64,000 bases of DNA from Sorghum bicolor (taxonomy: Eukaryota; Streptophyta; Magnoliopsida; Poales; Poaceae): the NCBI RefSeq assembly GCF_000003195.3, contig NC_012879.2, positions 27,251,564 through 27,315,563 of the forward strand, in the 5' to 3' direction. Positions within the stretch are counted from its first letter, which is position 1; each line of letters starts with the position of its first letter. The notes beneath the pieces are model-generated. The model searched no databases. It had not been told where the DNA came from and worked only from the letters and a program-made list of their open reading frames with translations. Below are positions 54,420-64,000 of this stretch, piece by piece. The position numbers and the translations under genes were made by a program.

Positions 54420-55230
54420 ACGGGCGCTGCTGGTCCAAGCCGCCTCCTTTTCGGCCCACTCGCGCGTGCAGCCTAGCTCCCCTCCTCCCCCACGCGTGGG
54501 CGCATCCCGCCTTCCCCTACCCAATGCCGGCCACGTGGCGGCCGTACGTCAGCGACGTGGCCGCGGCCGCCCGGCTCCAACCGGCATGACCCAGTCGGGA
54601 CGCCACCCCGCTCCCCTAGGCGCCCCATTCCCTCCGTCTCCCTTTCCCTCGCCCTCAGCCGCTCCCGCTGCAAGCTCCGCCGCAGCACCATTGCTGGTCG
54701 AGCTCTGCCGCTCGCCGCCGGCCATTTCGACGGACCATCTTCCGCGCCGAGCCCACCGCTGTGTTCGCCATCACCGCGGTAAGCCCCTGCGGACGAGCAA
54801 CCGAGGTGGTAAGCCTCCATGCGACTGCAATGGCTCACCGGAGTTCACCCGACCTCGTCGGAGTGCTCCGCCGCGCTAGAGCCCTCTGTTCTCTGCCCCT
54901 TTTCACTTGTTCTTGTGCGCGTTGTGTTCGCGATGACCTGAGCGAGCTCCGACGCCACTGCACGGGCGCTCTACCCCGCCGAAGTGGCCTGGCCACGGCG
55001 ACCAGCGCCGCTGTGCTGCCATGCAAGCCAGCAAGGGTGCTCTCGCTGTTTCCCGGCCAAGCCAAGGGCAACATCAGGTGCGCCTCACTGCGGGAAACAC
55101 GTTGGTGCTCACCCCGCGGCCGGAGGTCTCACCGCCGGCGAGATCCGCTCATCGGAGGTGCCCCCTCCTCTCTGTCGCGCTGACCAGTGGGGTCAAGGGC
55201 CCACTATCAGCCGCAAGGGGATCGGGTTGG
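54420..55230. other. GC-rich, CpG-dense block inside the Del-2 LTR
   Basis: About 800 bp of very high GC with many CG dinucleotides, flanked by AT-rich LTR sequence on both sides. ORFs here are open in several overlapping frames and are composition artefacts. Confidence 0.6.
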
Positions 55231-57395
55231 GTAGAGATCTGGGTGTCTCTAGCATTTTCCAGCGTGGATTTGAAAAAGAGATTTCGAAAATGGTTTTTCA
55301 GAAATGTTTTAAATCGTATTAAATCCATATCTTGAGATCTATAGCTCCAAAAATGTTGAAATAAAGTTTGACATGTTCTATTAATCAAGATCTACAATTT
55401 GGTGCCTTTGCATGTTATGTTTGTACAACTTTTCTGTGTAAAAATATTTATTCCATGATTTTGCTGTTATTTAGAAAATGCATAGTAAATGGAATATAGC
55501 TCAGAAAAAAGGTAATTCTAGTTATGCTAGCTTTGCATGGATGTGTACTCTCTGGGAAAAATATGTAACACAATATTTGCTATATAAACTAATTTATGAT
55601 GATTTAAATGCTTGCATGGTAGTGGATTATGATTTTTAATAAATAATTGGATCATGCAATTAATCTGGAAATTTTTGGGGACATTTCTTATGTTAAGAAG
55701 CAATTTATAAAAATATGAAATCTGTTGTTTGACACCTTATCACCAGTAGGGTATTTACACTTAATTATGTTAATAAACTTGTGATTTTTGTGTGGGCCAT
55801 CTTACCTGCCCAAATGCTATGAAAATGTGGTAGTCAACTTTATAAATGTCCAGTAGCCTGCTGTAATTTTTGAAGAATTTATTGAAGCACAGAAGTATAT
55901 ACTACTGTTGTAGGCTTAATAAAAATTAAATATAAATAAACCCTTGCTATGCATAAGTTGAATAGAATAAATTGTATTTGGTTTATCTTTGAAGCACCAT
56001 AGTAGCCTGCTGGGTCGTAATAGCTTGTAGAAGAGAATGCAATATATGCTTGACTTTGGTTACATGTTCTTGGATGATGTTGACTACCTTGTAGAAATAG
56101 TTTTGTGTCTCATCCATTGGAACTCATCTTTATTGGAGATGGGGTTTGTGCCTACTCATTTAAGCATTATGTCATGATCATCTTGTCTTAGCTTGCATAG
56201 CACTGCACCTCGGGCATCTCGCACTTCCACTCATGTGCACACATGCATCATACAAGCTCGCAGGAGAACAAGGTGGGACCCGAGGAGTAGGAGGAGACAC
56301 ACGAGGAGGAACTTCTAGGAGGACAAGAGCTGGAAGGAGATCTGTAGGAGTGCACGGACCACAGGCCTAGCACCTTCGAGAGAGGCAAGCCTTGGAGCAT
56401 TCTAAGACTCCCTATTCTCGCTAACTTCATTTGTTATATCATGATTGTTTCATAATGCTGCATTTAAGTGATAGGAGTTGCTTGATACCGTGGATGTATA
56501 TTTACTCCTTGATATCACCACCTGTTATCTACCTTGTCCTAAGTAGATAGGCTCGGAGTCTATGCTTAGCTTGCTTAGCACGGTAGAAGTCGGATGATTT
56601 CCTGTCACTTGCGAGATATAGGTGGATACCTAAATGTTAGTTGTCAATGCTATGTTGAAAGGTAACCAAGTGTGGGAAAGAAACTGAGACCGGGAAGGGT
56701 CTTATGGTGGTGTTGACCATAGTGCCCTTTGCCTGTGTCGATTAAGGACCGATCGTTGACGGCCCTCTTGTCATGTTGAATGCATGCCCTAGACTTAGCT
56801 GGAAGGATAAGTCATTCCAACCGCGAAGCCTGAACACTATCCAGATCGGGAGTCGAGCCATCATGCGCTGTATTGGTGATGGTTGAGGAGAACGACGAGG
56901 GTGCGGCACGCAACCTTGGTATATCTAGGATACCTCGGTCGCCGGAACGGTCCTCGGGTACTGGTGATGCCTGTCGAACATGCGAATTGGTTCTGGATAG
57001 TGTAATATGGTGATCTGTAGCTCACTTGATCGGTGAGTGTGGTTTGTGTGGGGAATAACTCGCCAGCTGGTCAGAAATCAATTCGAATCGCCATCGCTTC
57101 TGGATAGTGAGCACTTGAAATGAGCCCTGTCCTCGTAGTAAGGACTATGAAACACTGTGGTTATAGTAATGGATGATTTTGTGAATGTTATGATAATGTA
57201 CTATCATATCACAACAATTGTTTGCAATAGTACAGGTGCAAATCTAGATGATAGGTAATAATACCAAACTTGAGCTCTTGGGTATGTTAGGATATACTTC
57301 TAGATGATTAATGCTTTTAGGTGAAAAGGGTTCAGCTATCCCACTATACAGCCTTCATGATCCTTGAAGAGTCTTTTATTTTTGGTTTATGACGG

Positions 57396-57427
57396 GTAAG
57401 TCTAGCTGAGTACATTCTCGTACTCAG
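57396..57427 (+). promoter_or_regulatory. Conserved splice-donor-like word and palindrome in the Del-2 LTR
   Basis: GTAAGT at 57396-57401, then CTGAGTAC/GTACTCAG with a 6-base loop at 57406-57427. The same block is in Del-1 at 10015-10046, in otherwise diverged sequence. Confidence 0.5.
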
Positions 57428-57877
57428 GGTTCCATTCCCATGTTGCTTTGCAGATCGGCAGATGTATTATGGGTATTGCATTCACTGCTTGTACCCAGCA
57501 ATGGGTGACGACTAGACCAAGGGCGATGGTCACTCTACCTCATCTTTTGCTGTTGTGTGAATGACCGAGCTATGGCACTGTACCAGACGAAATGTGTGTG
57601 TTATTTTAAAATTGAGATGCTTCCGCTACTCTTGAACTTGGTTTGTAATAACTATATTTGAACTCTGATGTAATCTCTGAATGTTGCGAACTAAATGTAT
57701 TTGTGGATGGTGATCGCTGGACTTATTATGATCTTGGCTGTATGTACGAATGTGGTTTGAAATCCTTCGAGATTTCACGGACTATCGGGATTCTATAGGC
57801 TTAAGCTTGACGGGTTGACTGTGAAAATGGTTGCTATTAGGCTTAATCTCCTATAATTTGGGCGGTTCTGTTATAGC

Positions 57878-57893
57878 TGGCATTAGAGCAAGG
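57878..57893 (+). promoter_or_regulatory. Del-2 primer binding site
   Basis: TGGCATTAGAGCAAGG, a mutated form of the Met-tRNA-type TGGTATCAGAGC site. Confidence 0.65.
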
Positions 57894-58699
57894 TTCAGCA
57901 GATTACTGTTCATAAGTACCTGCTAAAGTAAATTTAAACAGGTTAATAAAAGTTAATTACCTATTAATGCTAATCAATGTGTTAAAATGAGTTTTTGGAA
58001 AACTACACAATGTGCCAATGGCCATATCCTTTATGCCCAGTTAAGGACTCTAAGGTGGCTAGTTAAGTACTGACTTGGGGGTTATGCATCATATTTCTAT
58101 TTCGTCGCTCATACGGCGTGTAATAGTATGAGTGCCATTCATTTGGGTGATAATGTATGGATCATTTTCCCCTCTATGCCTCGGTAAGTGGGAGCTGTGA
58201 GAGCATGATCGGATACACTGCCGATCTAGGGAAGTGCTTTAGGGTGCTGTGTCATGCACGCATATCTAGTGTGCCTGGGAATAGTACCACATGTTGGGTG
58301 ATGCCGTCCAGAGAGGCGATGCCATCACTGGGGCAATGATGTGGGTAGTGGCACGTCACATGCATAGGTGCGGTATCTGTGTGTATGTGGTGCATAGTTT
58401 TAAATTCTTGTTCTGCATGTTCATACTATGGTTGGGATGAAATGAGTTTTCTGCAGGTACGCTAACCACGTTCTCGCATATAACGCTAGTTACGTTATGA
58501 GAGAACGTTGCGTGCCACCGCATATACTGATTAGTATTGACTTTTGTTTCTAAGTTTGTGAGATTGAAAGTGTCGTGCATGCATCATGTTCATTTCATAT
58601 CAGTACATAATTCCTCCCATTATTTAAATTTGTCCCAATTTCAACTAAAATGATAAAAGAGAATCCTCAGTCTTACCCAAGGTATTCTATTTTTAGCAG
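57894..58699. other. Del-2 leader
   Basis: No gene. GTAAGT at 58184-58189 is a good 5' splice-site match. TTCTATTTTTAGCAG ends at 58699, directly before the ATG of the next ORF, and is a good 3' splice-site match. Confidence 0.5.
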
Positions 58700-59725
58700 A
58701 TGGCACGCACTAGGCTCACTGCTCGTAAGTCCACTGGTGGGCGGGCCCCTCGCCATCAGTTGGCACCTAGGAGCTCGTGTCATAAGAGCAAGTTCCTAGG
58801 GGAGTTTGGGATGCCTACCTTGCTTTGGAGGGTGCTCAGTTCGATGGGGTATCCTGAAGGAATGGAACCTCGCTACTATTGGAGCCGAGAGCAGCTTGGT
58901 GATGGGACACTGGTCGGGATCGAGGCAGTGGTTCCTACCAGTGGCAGTGACCCCGCCTGGGGTGGCTGGGTGTACGTGTCTCGAGGTAGCACACCTTTCT
59001 AGGGTGCCAGCAGGGCTGCTTTTGTAGTTCTGAGGGACTTCATGGAGAGGTTTCCACAGGAGCTAGCCCACGCCCTCGCTAGGTTGTTTCCCCAGGGTGA
59101 CCCCTACATTTTGTTGTGGGATCAGTCCGAGGGGAATGCTCTAGAGATATGTGCGGATGAGGACCAGCACAGTGACAGTACATCTATAAGTGCTATGTTT
59201 GCTATGATGAAGACTTATGGAGTTCTAGAGCGCTGCTTGGGGCGCTTATCTGGGTCTCTACTGATAGTTCAGGATGAGAAGCGCCAGCTACAACATGAGT
59301 TTGACAGCGAGGTTGAGAGGCTGTAGGTAGAGTTGGCCCGTGTGACTCTAGAGAGGGACCAGACAGTCTAGCAGAATAGTGTGCTGAGTCAGGATCTGCT
59401 AGCAGTGAGAGAGCAGAAGAACAGGGTGACCACAGATCACAGGAACTACGAGCGCATGCTAGTTTATGTGCTTGGTCAGAGGAATGAAGCCTAGCATGAG
59501 GAGGACACCCTTAGGGCCCGACACCTAGAGCTTGAGCAGCAGCTAGCTAATGCTGAGGAGTGTAATGAGAACCTGCATGAGGAGATCCACCATTTACATA
59601 ACCAGCTCCATCATCATCACCTACCTAGAGCGGCTGAGATAGACTCTGAGGATGAGATGGATGAGGATCCAGAGATGGATGAGGACGAGGAAGGTTCCGG
59701 CATGGACAGTGACCATAGCGAGTAG
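58700..59725 (+). pseudogene. Del-2 extra ORF with histone H3 tail-like N-terminus
   Basis: 341 codons in one frame from ATG 58700 to TAG 59723, interrupted by four TAGs (59000, 59324, 59369, 59492). The protein starts MARTRLTARKSTGGRAPR; after the Met, 17 of 21 residues equal those of histone H3 (positions 1-3, 6-13, 15-17, 19-21). Lys9, Ser10 and Thr11 are kept; Lys4 and Lys14 are Arg, Lys18 is His. There is no histone fold after it: residues 30-200 form an unrecognised globular part (MPTLLWRVLSSMGYPEGMEP, FPQELAHALARLFPQGDPYI), 205-310 look coiled coil, and the last 30 residues are strongly acidic. It sits between LTR and gag. Each TAG fits a former Gln codon or similar. Possible role: bait for H3-tail readers; this is inference. 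Confidence 0.75.
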
Positions 59726-60065
59726 ATGCTAGGGCTCTAGAGCTAGTCCTTCTTCTTTTGTTGTTGATGTTGCATGGCATGTGTTTGTAATCCGTTTGGA
59801 TCTTGGACGTCTAAAATCTTATGTGTTGAGTTGTGTTGACGTTGAAAGTCTAGTGTATGTATGCTGGCAATTTTTTGATGTATGCGAACCATGTTGGCTA
59901 GATGCTAAGTAATCAGTTAGTGATGTTGTGTGTGGATGATGAATTATTGTGCCTCTCATTATTGTGTGGATTTATTCTCGTCAGTAAATTCAGTGTGGCA
60001 CGATTTTGCATATGTCTACCTATTGATAAAAACTCCTAATGACTGCTTATCATTGATGCATGTAG
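59726..60065. other. Spacer between the H3-like ORF and gag in Del-2
   Basis: Non-coding. It ends GATGCATGTAG directly before the gag ATG, again an AG|ATG junction. Confidence 0.5.
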
Positions 60066-60917
60066 ATGGTGTAAACGGGTGGCGGGGGTAACCGCAACCC
60101 CGGTGCTGGAGAAGGTTACTCTAGAGGTCGGGCTCGCCGGAATGAGGGAAGAGCACCATCACCGCCACCGCCACCGCCACCACCCCCTCCGTACACTATG
60201 GAAGTGTTCTTCGCACAATTTCTAGAAAGCCAGTGGAACATGGAACAGATGCTGCAAAACATGGAAGCTGCCCTCCGCAACATCGCCGAGAACACTCGCC
60301 GTGGGGATAACCAGGGTGGTCGCGAAGTGAACCAGTATAACTCTTTCAAGGACTTCATGGACACAAAACCACCAGTCTTTAAGGAGGCCGTGGAACCGCT
60401 TGAAGCTGATGAATGGATTAACACCATGGTGCAGAAGTTCTGTCTCCTTTGAATGACCGAAGAACTCAAGGCAGAGTACGCAGCGCATCAGTTGTAGGGA
60501 CCTGCTCGGATTTGGTGGTCCCATCATCGTACCACCTACCCAAAGGGAACCCCAATCACTTGGAACCGTTTCACCACCGCCTTCTAGGGAAATTATATTC
60601 CTCCGGGTCTGGTGGAGATGAAGTTTGGAGAATTCATGAAGCTGTCTCAGGGGACCAAGACTGTGAAAGAATATCTACACGCTTTCAACAACCTTGCTCG
60701 ATACGCTCCAAAGTTTGTTAACGCTGATGCTAAGAAGATTGCTAGTTTCCAGAAGGGCTTGAGCCCTAAGATGCTGAAGACTATGGGTACTGGGACCCGA
60801 GCTACTTTCAATGCCTACATTAGTGACTGTGTGACCCAAGAGAACAATATAACTACAGTGCATCCATGTCATGCAAGAGGGCTTTTGAGGCTAGATCATC
60901 TCACTCCAAGGCACTAG
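60066..60917 (+). pseudogene. gag: Del-2 gag
   Basis: Frame from ATG 60066 with a stop already at codon 3 (TAA). Gly/Arg-rich start, a ten-Pro run (60151-60189), then the capsid-type domain: FMDTKPPVFKEAVEPLEADE, WINTMVQKF, and further GLVEMKFGEFMKLSQGTKTV and EYLHAFNNLARYAPKF. Stops: TGA 60450, TAG 60495, TAG 60585, TAG 60915. The zinc knuckle (CYNCHKMGHFAKEC, from 61094) lies in another frame, so a shift occurred between 60917 and 61094. Confidence 0.85.
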
Positions 60918-61156
60918 TGGCAGGGCGTCAGCAGTGTCGTCCTCCTGCGTCGGGTGCTAGGTTCCGACCTCCGTAGAGAAGAAATATAGGACACCCAACT
61001 CAACAGAAGCCATACAAGGTAGCAGTGGCTCTAGCAAAGCCAAGGGCGAATCAAGCCGCAGCACCAGCTGCCAACACCATGGCCAAGGGGTCGTGCTACA
61101 ATTGCCACAAGATGGGGCACTTCGCTAAGGAATGTCCCTACCTAAAGAAGCAGTAG

Positions 61157-63738
61157 ATGACCTACCCAGCCCGTGTGCACCAAACCTCAATCGAGGAGAT
61201 CTCAGAAGGAGAACCGGTAACAGCTGGTATGTTCCCTGTCAACCAACATCTTGTAGTTGTTTTGTTTGATTCTAGATCATCGCATTCATTCATGAGCCAA
61301 GCACTCGCACAAAAGCATGATCAAGCAGTTACAGATCTGGGTTATAGCTATCGCATCAGCTCAGCAGGGGCAGATGTGTTAACAAATAGAGTGGTCCAAA
61401 GTGCAACCCTAGATATAAGTCGTGTGATTCGAGTGAACCTAGTGGTCATGCCTGGTTTAGTCTGGGATGTTATCATGGGCATGAACTAGATGAAGGAGTG
61501 GGACGCAGTCATAGATGTAGGAAAAAGGATGTTGTCTCTCAGGGAGCCTCAGGGCAATGGTTCTTTCCAAGTACCTTTCCCTCATCTGTTTGACTTTGCT
61601 AGCATCTCTTGTGCTACGCAAGTGATTCCTTTAACCCAGATTCCTGTGGTTTGTGAGTTTCCTGATGTTTTTCCAGAGGAGTTACCAGGACTTCCCCCGT
61701 ATATGGAAATAGAGTTTGCTATAGAGTTGATACTAGGTATAGCACCGATCTCTAGAAGACCGTACCAGATGCCACCAAACAAACTTGCTGAATTGAAGAC
61801 TCGATTGAAGGAGTTGCTGGATAAAGGTTTTATCTGGCCGAGTTTGTCTGAATGGGGTTGTCCGACGCTGTTTGTGAAAATGAAGGATCAATCTTTGCGC
61901 ATGTGCATGGACTATCGTCTGCTCAATGCCGTGACAATCAAGAACAAGTGTCCTTTGCCACAAATCGATATCCTGTTTGATATGTGGTCTAAGGCAAAAG
62001 TGTTTTCCAAGGTAGATATGAGGTTCGGGTATCACGAAATCAAGATCCATCCGCAAGATATCCCAAAGACTGCTTTTTCAACCAGATATGGGTTGTATGA
62101 GTACCTTGTCATGTCCTTTGGATTAACAAATGCTCCTACATACTTCATGTATCTGATGAATTCAGTCTTTATGACAGAATTAGACAAGTTTGTTGTGGTG
62201 TTCATCGATGACATTATGGTTTATTCGGAGAATGAGCAAGATCATGCTGAGGATCTAAGGGTTGTGCTGACATGACTGCGAGAACATCAGTTATATGCGA
62301 AGTTCAGCAAGTGTGAGTTCTGGCTTAAGAAAGTTCCTTTCCTAGGGAACATTCTGTTAGAAGAAGGGATTGCCGTGAATCCAGCAAAAGTACAAGAAGT
62401 CATGGACTGGAAGGCACCAACTTCTGTCTTGGAAGTTTGAAGCTTTCTTGGTTTAGCCGGGTATTATCGTCGTTTCATCCCCGACTTCTCCAAGATTGCT
62501 AAGCCAATGACCAGTTTGCTTCAATAGGATCATAACTGCGCATGGACAGAGGGTTGTGAAATAGCCTTCCACACCTTGAAAAAGCTACTAACCACTGCTC
62601 ATGTTCTAGCACAACCGGACATAGAGAAGCCTTTTGATGTGTTCTGTGACGCATCGAAAAGTGGTTTGGGTTGTGTGCTGATGCAAGAGGGCAGAGTTAT
62701 AGCCTATGCTTCACGTCAGTTGAGAAAACATGAAGTCAACTATCCGACCCACGACCTTGAACTTGCAGCTGTTGTGCATGCTCTAAAGATCTGGAGGCAT
62801 TATCTGCTTGGGAATAAGTGTCATACCTACACGGATCATAAGAGCCTTAAATACATCTTTACTCAATCTGAGTTGAATATGAGGCAGCGGAGATGGTTGG
62901 AGTTAATCAAGGACTATGATCTCAAAGTCCACTACCACCCAGGCAAGGCAAACGTGGTAGCAGATGCCTTAAGTCGTAAACCACACTATCAAGTGGTCCA
63001 GCCTTTGTTTGAATATGGGTTCAACTTGATGCATCCTGAGGTTTTATGTCATATATAGCTCAGTTGTTCGCTCAAGAGTCCAGTTATAGAAGTTCAGAAA
63101 ACTGATAAGGGCATTTCTCATATCAAGGAAAAGATAAAGGACGACCTCAAAACTCAATTTCGAGTGGACGAAAAAGGGGTACTCTAGTTTCAGCATCGGT
63201 TGGTAGTCCTAAAGAATCGAGAGCTAAAGAATCGAAAAATGCATGAAGCACATCTTTCAAAGCTTTCCATCCATCCTGGGAGTAGTAAAATGTATCAGGA
63301 TCTAAGATCCCACTTTTTGTGGACCAAAATGAAGAAAGAAATAGCAGCATATGTGGCCCGATGTCACACGTGTTGCAGGGTCAAAGCGATACACATGAAA
63401 CCTGCAGGGTTGTTGCAACTGCTGTCAGTTCCAGAGTGGAAGTGGGAAAAGGTCAGTGTGGCCTTCATCACAGGACTGCCGACTACGCGGAAAGGGAATG
63501 ACTTGATTTGGGTAATTGTGGATCGGTTCACCAAATCGGCTCATTTCATCCAGGTTAAGACTCGCTACAGACCTCCTGAGTATGCTGACTTATACATGGC
63601 TGAGATTGTCAAGCTACATGGTATTCCCAAAACTATCATATCAGATAGAGTTCCATAGTTCACCACGCACTTTTGGGAACAGATGCACAAGAGTCTGGGG
63701 ACTAGTCTTGTCAGAAGGATAGCGTATCATCCTGAGAC
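61157..63738 (+). pseudogene. pol: Del-2 pol: protease, RT, RNase H, partial integrase
   Basis: One frame with many stops (TAG 61487, TGA 62273, TGA 62438, TAG 62526, TAG 63056, TAG near 63185, TAG near 63656). Protease: LFDSRSSHSF, with Arg in place of the active-site Gly. [41 protein letters not shown]. RNase [47 protein letters not shown]. Integrase: H-H-C-C finger (ending ARCHTCCRVK); the first core Asp is Ala (VAFITGLP), the second is kept (IISDRVP). The frame is cut at AYHPET by Ath-4. Confidence 0.9.
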
Positions 63739-64000
63739 TGTTGATATTTGGGAACGCAATAAGGAATTGATCCGCAAGCGCACGGATATCGGTGAGCACT
63801 TCACCCAGGAAATTATCGAGAGTATCGTATTTATTTTTTTACCACTAGGAGAAAGAGTGCATCTGACTAACCAGTCTATTACTACTAACCTTTAGGCACA
63901 AAGAATGTCTTTCGATGTGAGTGATAAATAGAGAAGACTGCAACCGTAGTCTCCTTCTAACCTTGGTAAGGATGATCTACTGTTCTAATGGGGAGGCTAA
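63739..64000 (-). mobile_element. Ath-4: Athila LTR end, runs off right edge
   Basis: Begins TGTTGATATTTGGGAACG, the reverse complement of the Ath-3 LTR 3' end, and follows it closely for the whole 262 bp. It is therefore the outer end of an LTR of an Ath-3-family element in minus orientation. The five bases before it are GAGAC (63734-63738), the expected TSD half. Confidence 0.88.

Larger units (their letters stand above)
53939..57875 (+). repeat. Del-2 5' LTR
   Basis: Start set at TATAACACCCTAGG (53939), where homology to Tat-1 ends; end set at TTCTGTTATA just before the PBS. Both termini look mutated from TG...CA, so each border may be off by a few bases. A GC-rich block sits at about 54420-55230. 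The right part is shared with Del-1. Confidence 0.65.
53939..63738 (+). mobile_element. Del-2: Tekay/Del-like chromovirus, 5' two thirds
   Basis: Very long 5' LTR (about 3.9 kb), Met-type PBS, an extra ORF with an H3-like tail (58700-59725), gag (60066 on), CCHC knuckle, protease, RT, RNase H and part of integrase, where Ath-4 is inserted at 63739. The order and the RT words ([14 protein letters not shown]) fit a Tekay/Del chromovirus; the chromodomain would lie beyond the window. Coding parts are littered with TAG and TGA stops. It is inserted in the Tat-2 non-coding region. Confidence 0.85.

Noticed and set aside
54352..55335. Several overlapping ORFs of 100-175 codons on both strands in the GC-rich block
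   Set aside because: Open in many frames at once, Pro/Arg/Ala-rich, no domain; expected from composition alone.
58700..59002. A histone H3 gene
   Set aside because: Only the tail matches; there is no histone-fold sequence after it, and the ORF lies between an LTR/PBS and gag.
1..64000. Host protein-coding genes
   Set aside because: All long ORFs belong to retroelement families or their LTRs; no plant gene family was recognised.

Overview
The window is plant nuclear DNA, almost certainly from a grass and probably a panicoid one (inferred from the retroelement families; no host gene, rRNA or tRNA gene is visible). Nearly every base can be assigned to LTR retrotransposons stacked inside one another. 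I use working names: Tat-1 to Tat-3 (Ty3/Gypsy, Tat lineage), Ath-1 to Ath-4 (Ty3/Gypsy, Athila lineage), Cop-1 (Ty1/Copia, gag only, SIRE-like) and Del-1 and Del-2 (Ty3/Gypsy chromovirus, Tekay/Del-like).

Layout. 1-5409 is the 3' part of Tat-1: an antisense accessory gene running off the left edge, non-coding sequence and the 3' LTR (4421-5409). 5410-5670 plus 9785-10496 is a Del-1 LTR remnant split by Ath-1 (5671-9784, minus strand, TSD GATAC). 10497-13723 plus 52784-53938 is the antisense-gene region of Tat-2, split by Cop-1 (13724-52783, TSD CCAGC). The 5' LTR of Cop-1 is itself split twice: by Tat-3 (15098-27061, TSD CTGAG) and by Ath-2 (27368-44352, TSD AAGAG). The 3' LTR of Ath-2 is split by Ath-3 (34638-44012, TSD ACGGT). 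53939-63738 is Del-2 (LTR, an extra upstream ORF, gag, pol), interrupted in its integrase by Ath-4 (63739 to the right edge, minus strand).

How the parts work. Tat-3 carries gag-pol on the plus strand and, convergent to it, an accessory gene on the minus strand. That gene can be followed through six exons and five short GT-AG introns to 907 codons without a stop. Tat-1 and Tat-2 carry diverged copies, and all three have a TATA-like box 110-160 bp upstream of the antisense start. Ath-3 has gag, protease, RT, RNase H and integrase plus a small downstream gene with its own TATA box and poly(A) signal. Ath-2 lacks pol but shares LTR ends, the tRNA-Asp-type primer site and a structured 3' block with Ath-3, so it looks like a non-autonomous partner. 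Cop-1 encodes only a Gag with four zinc knuckles.

The most unusual item is in Del-2. An ORF between the LTR and gag (58700-59725) begins, directly after its Met, with a close copy of the histone H3 tail: 17 of the first 21 residues match and the ARKS motif around Lys9 is kept. It is followed by a coiled coil and an acidic tail. Other leads are a three-hairpin RNA-like block with a compensatory base change shared by Ath-2 and Ath-3, a conserved splice-donor plus palindrome in the Del LTRs, CCGGACG palindrome clusters in the Cop-1 LTR, and an excess of TAG stops that fits C-to-T decay at methylated CAG.
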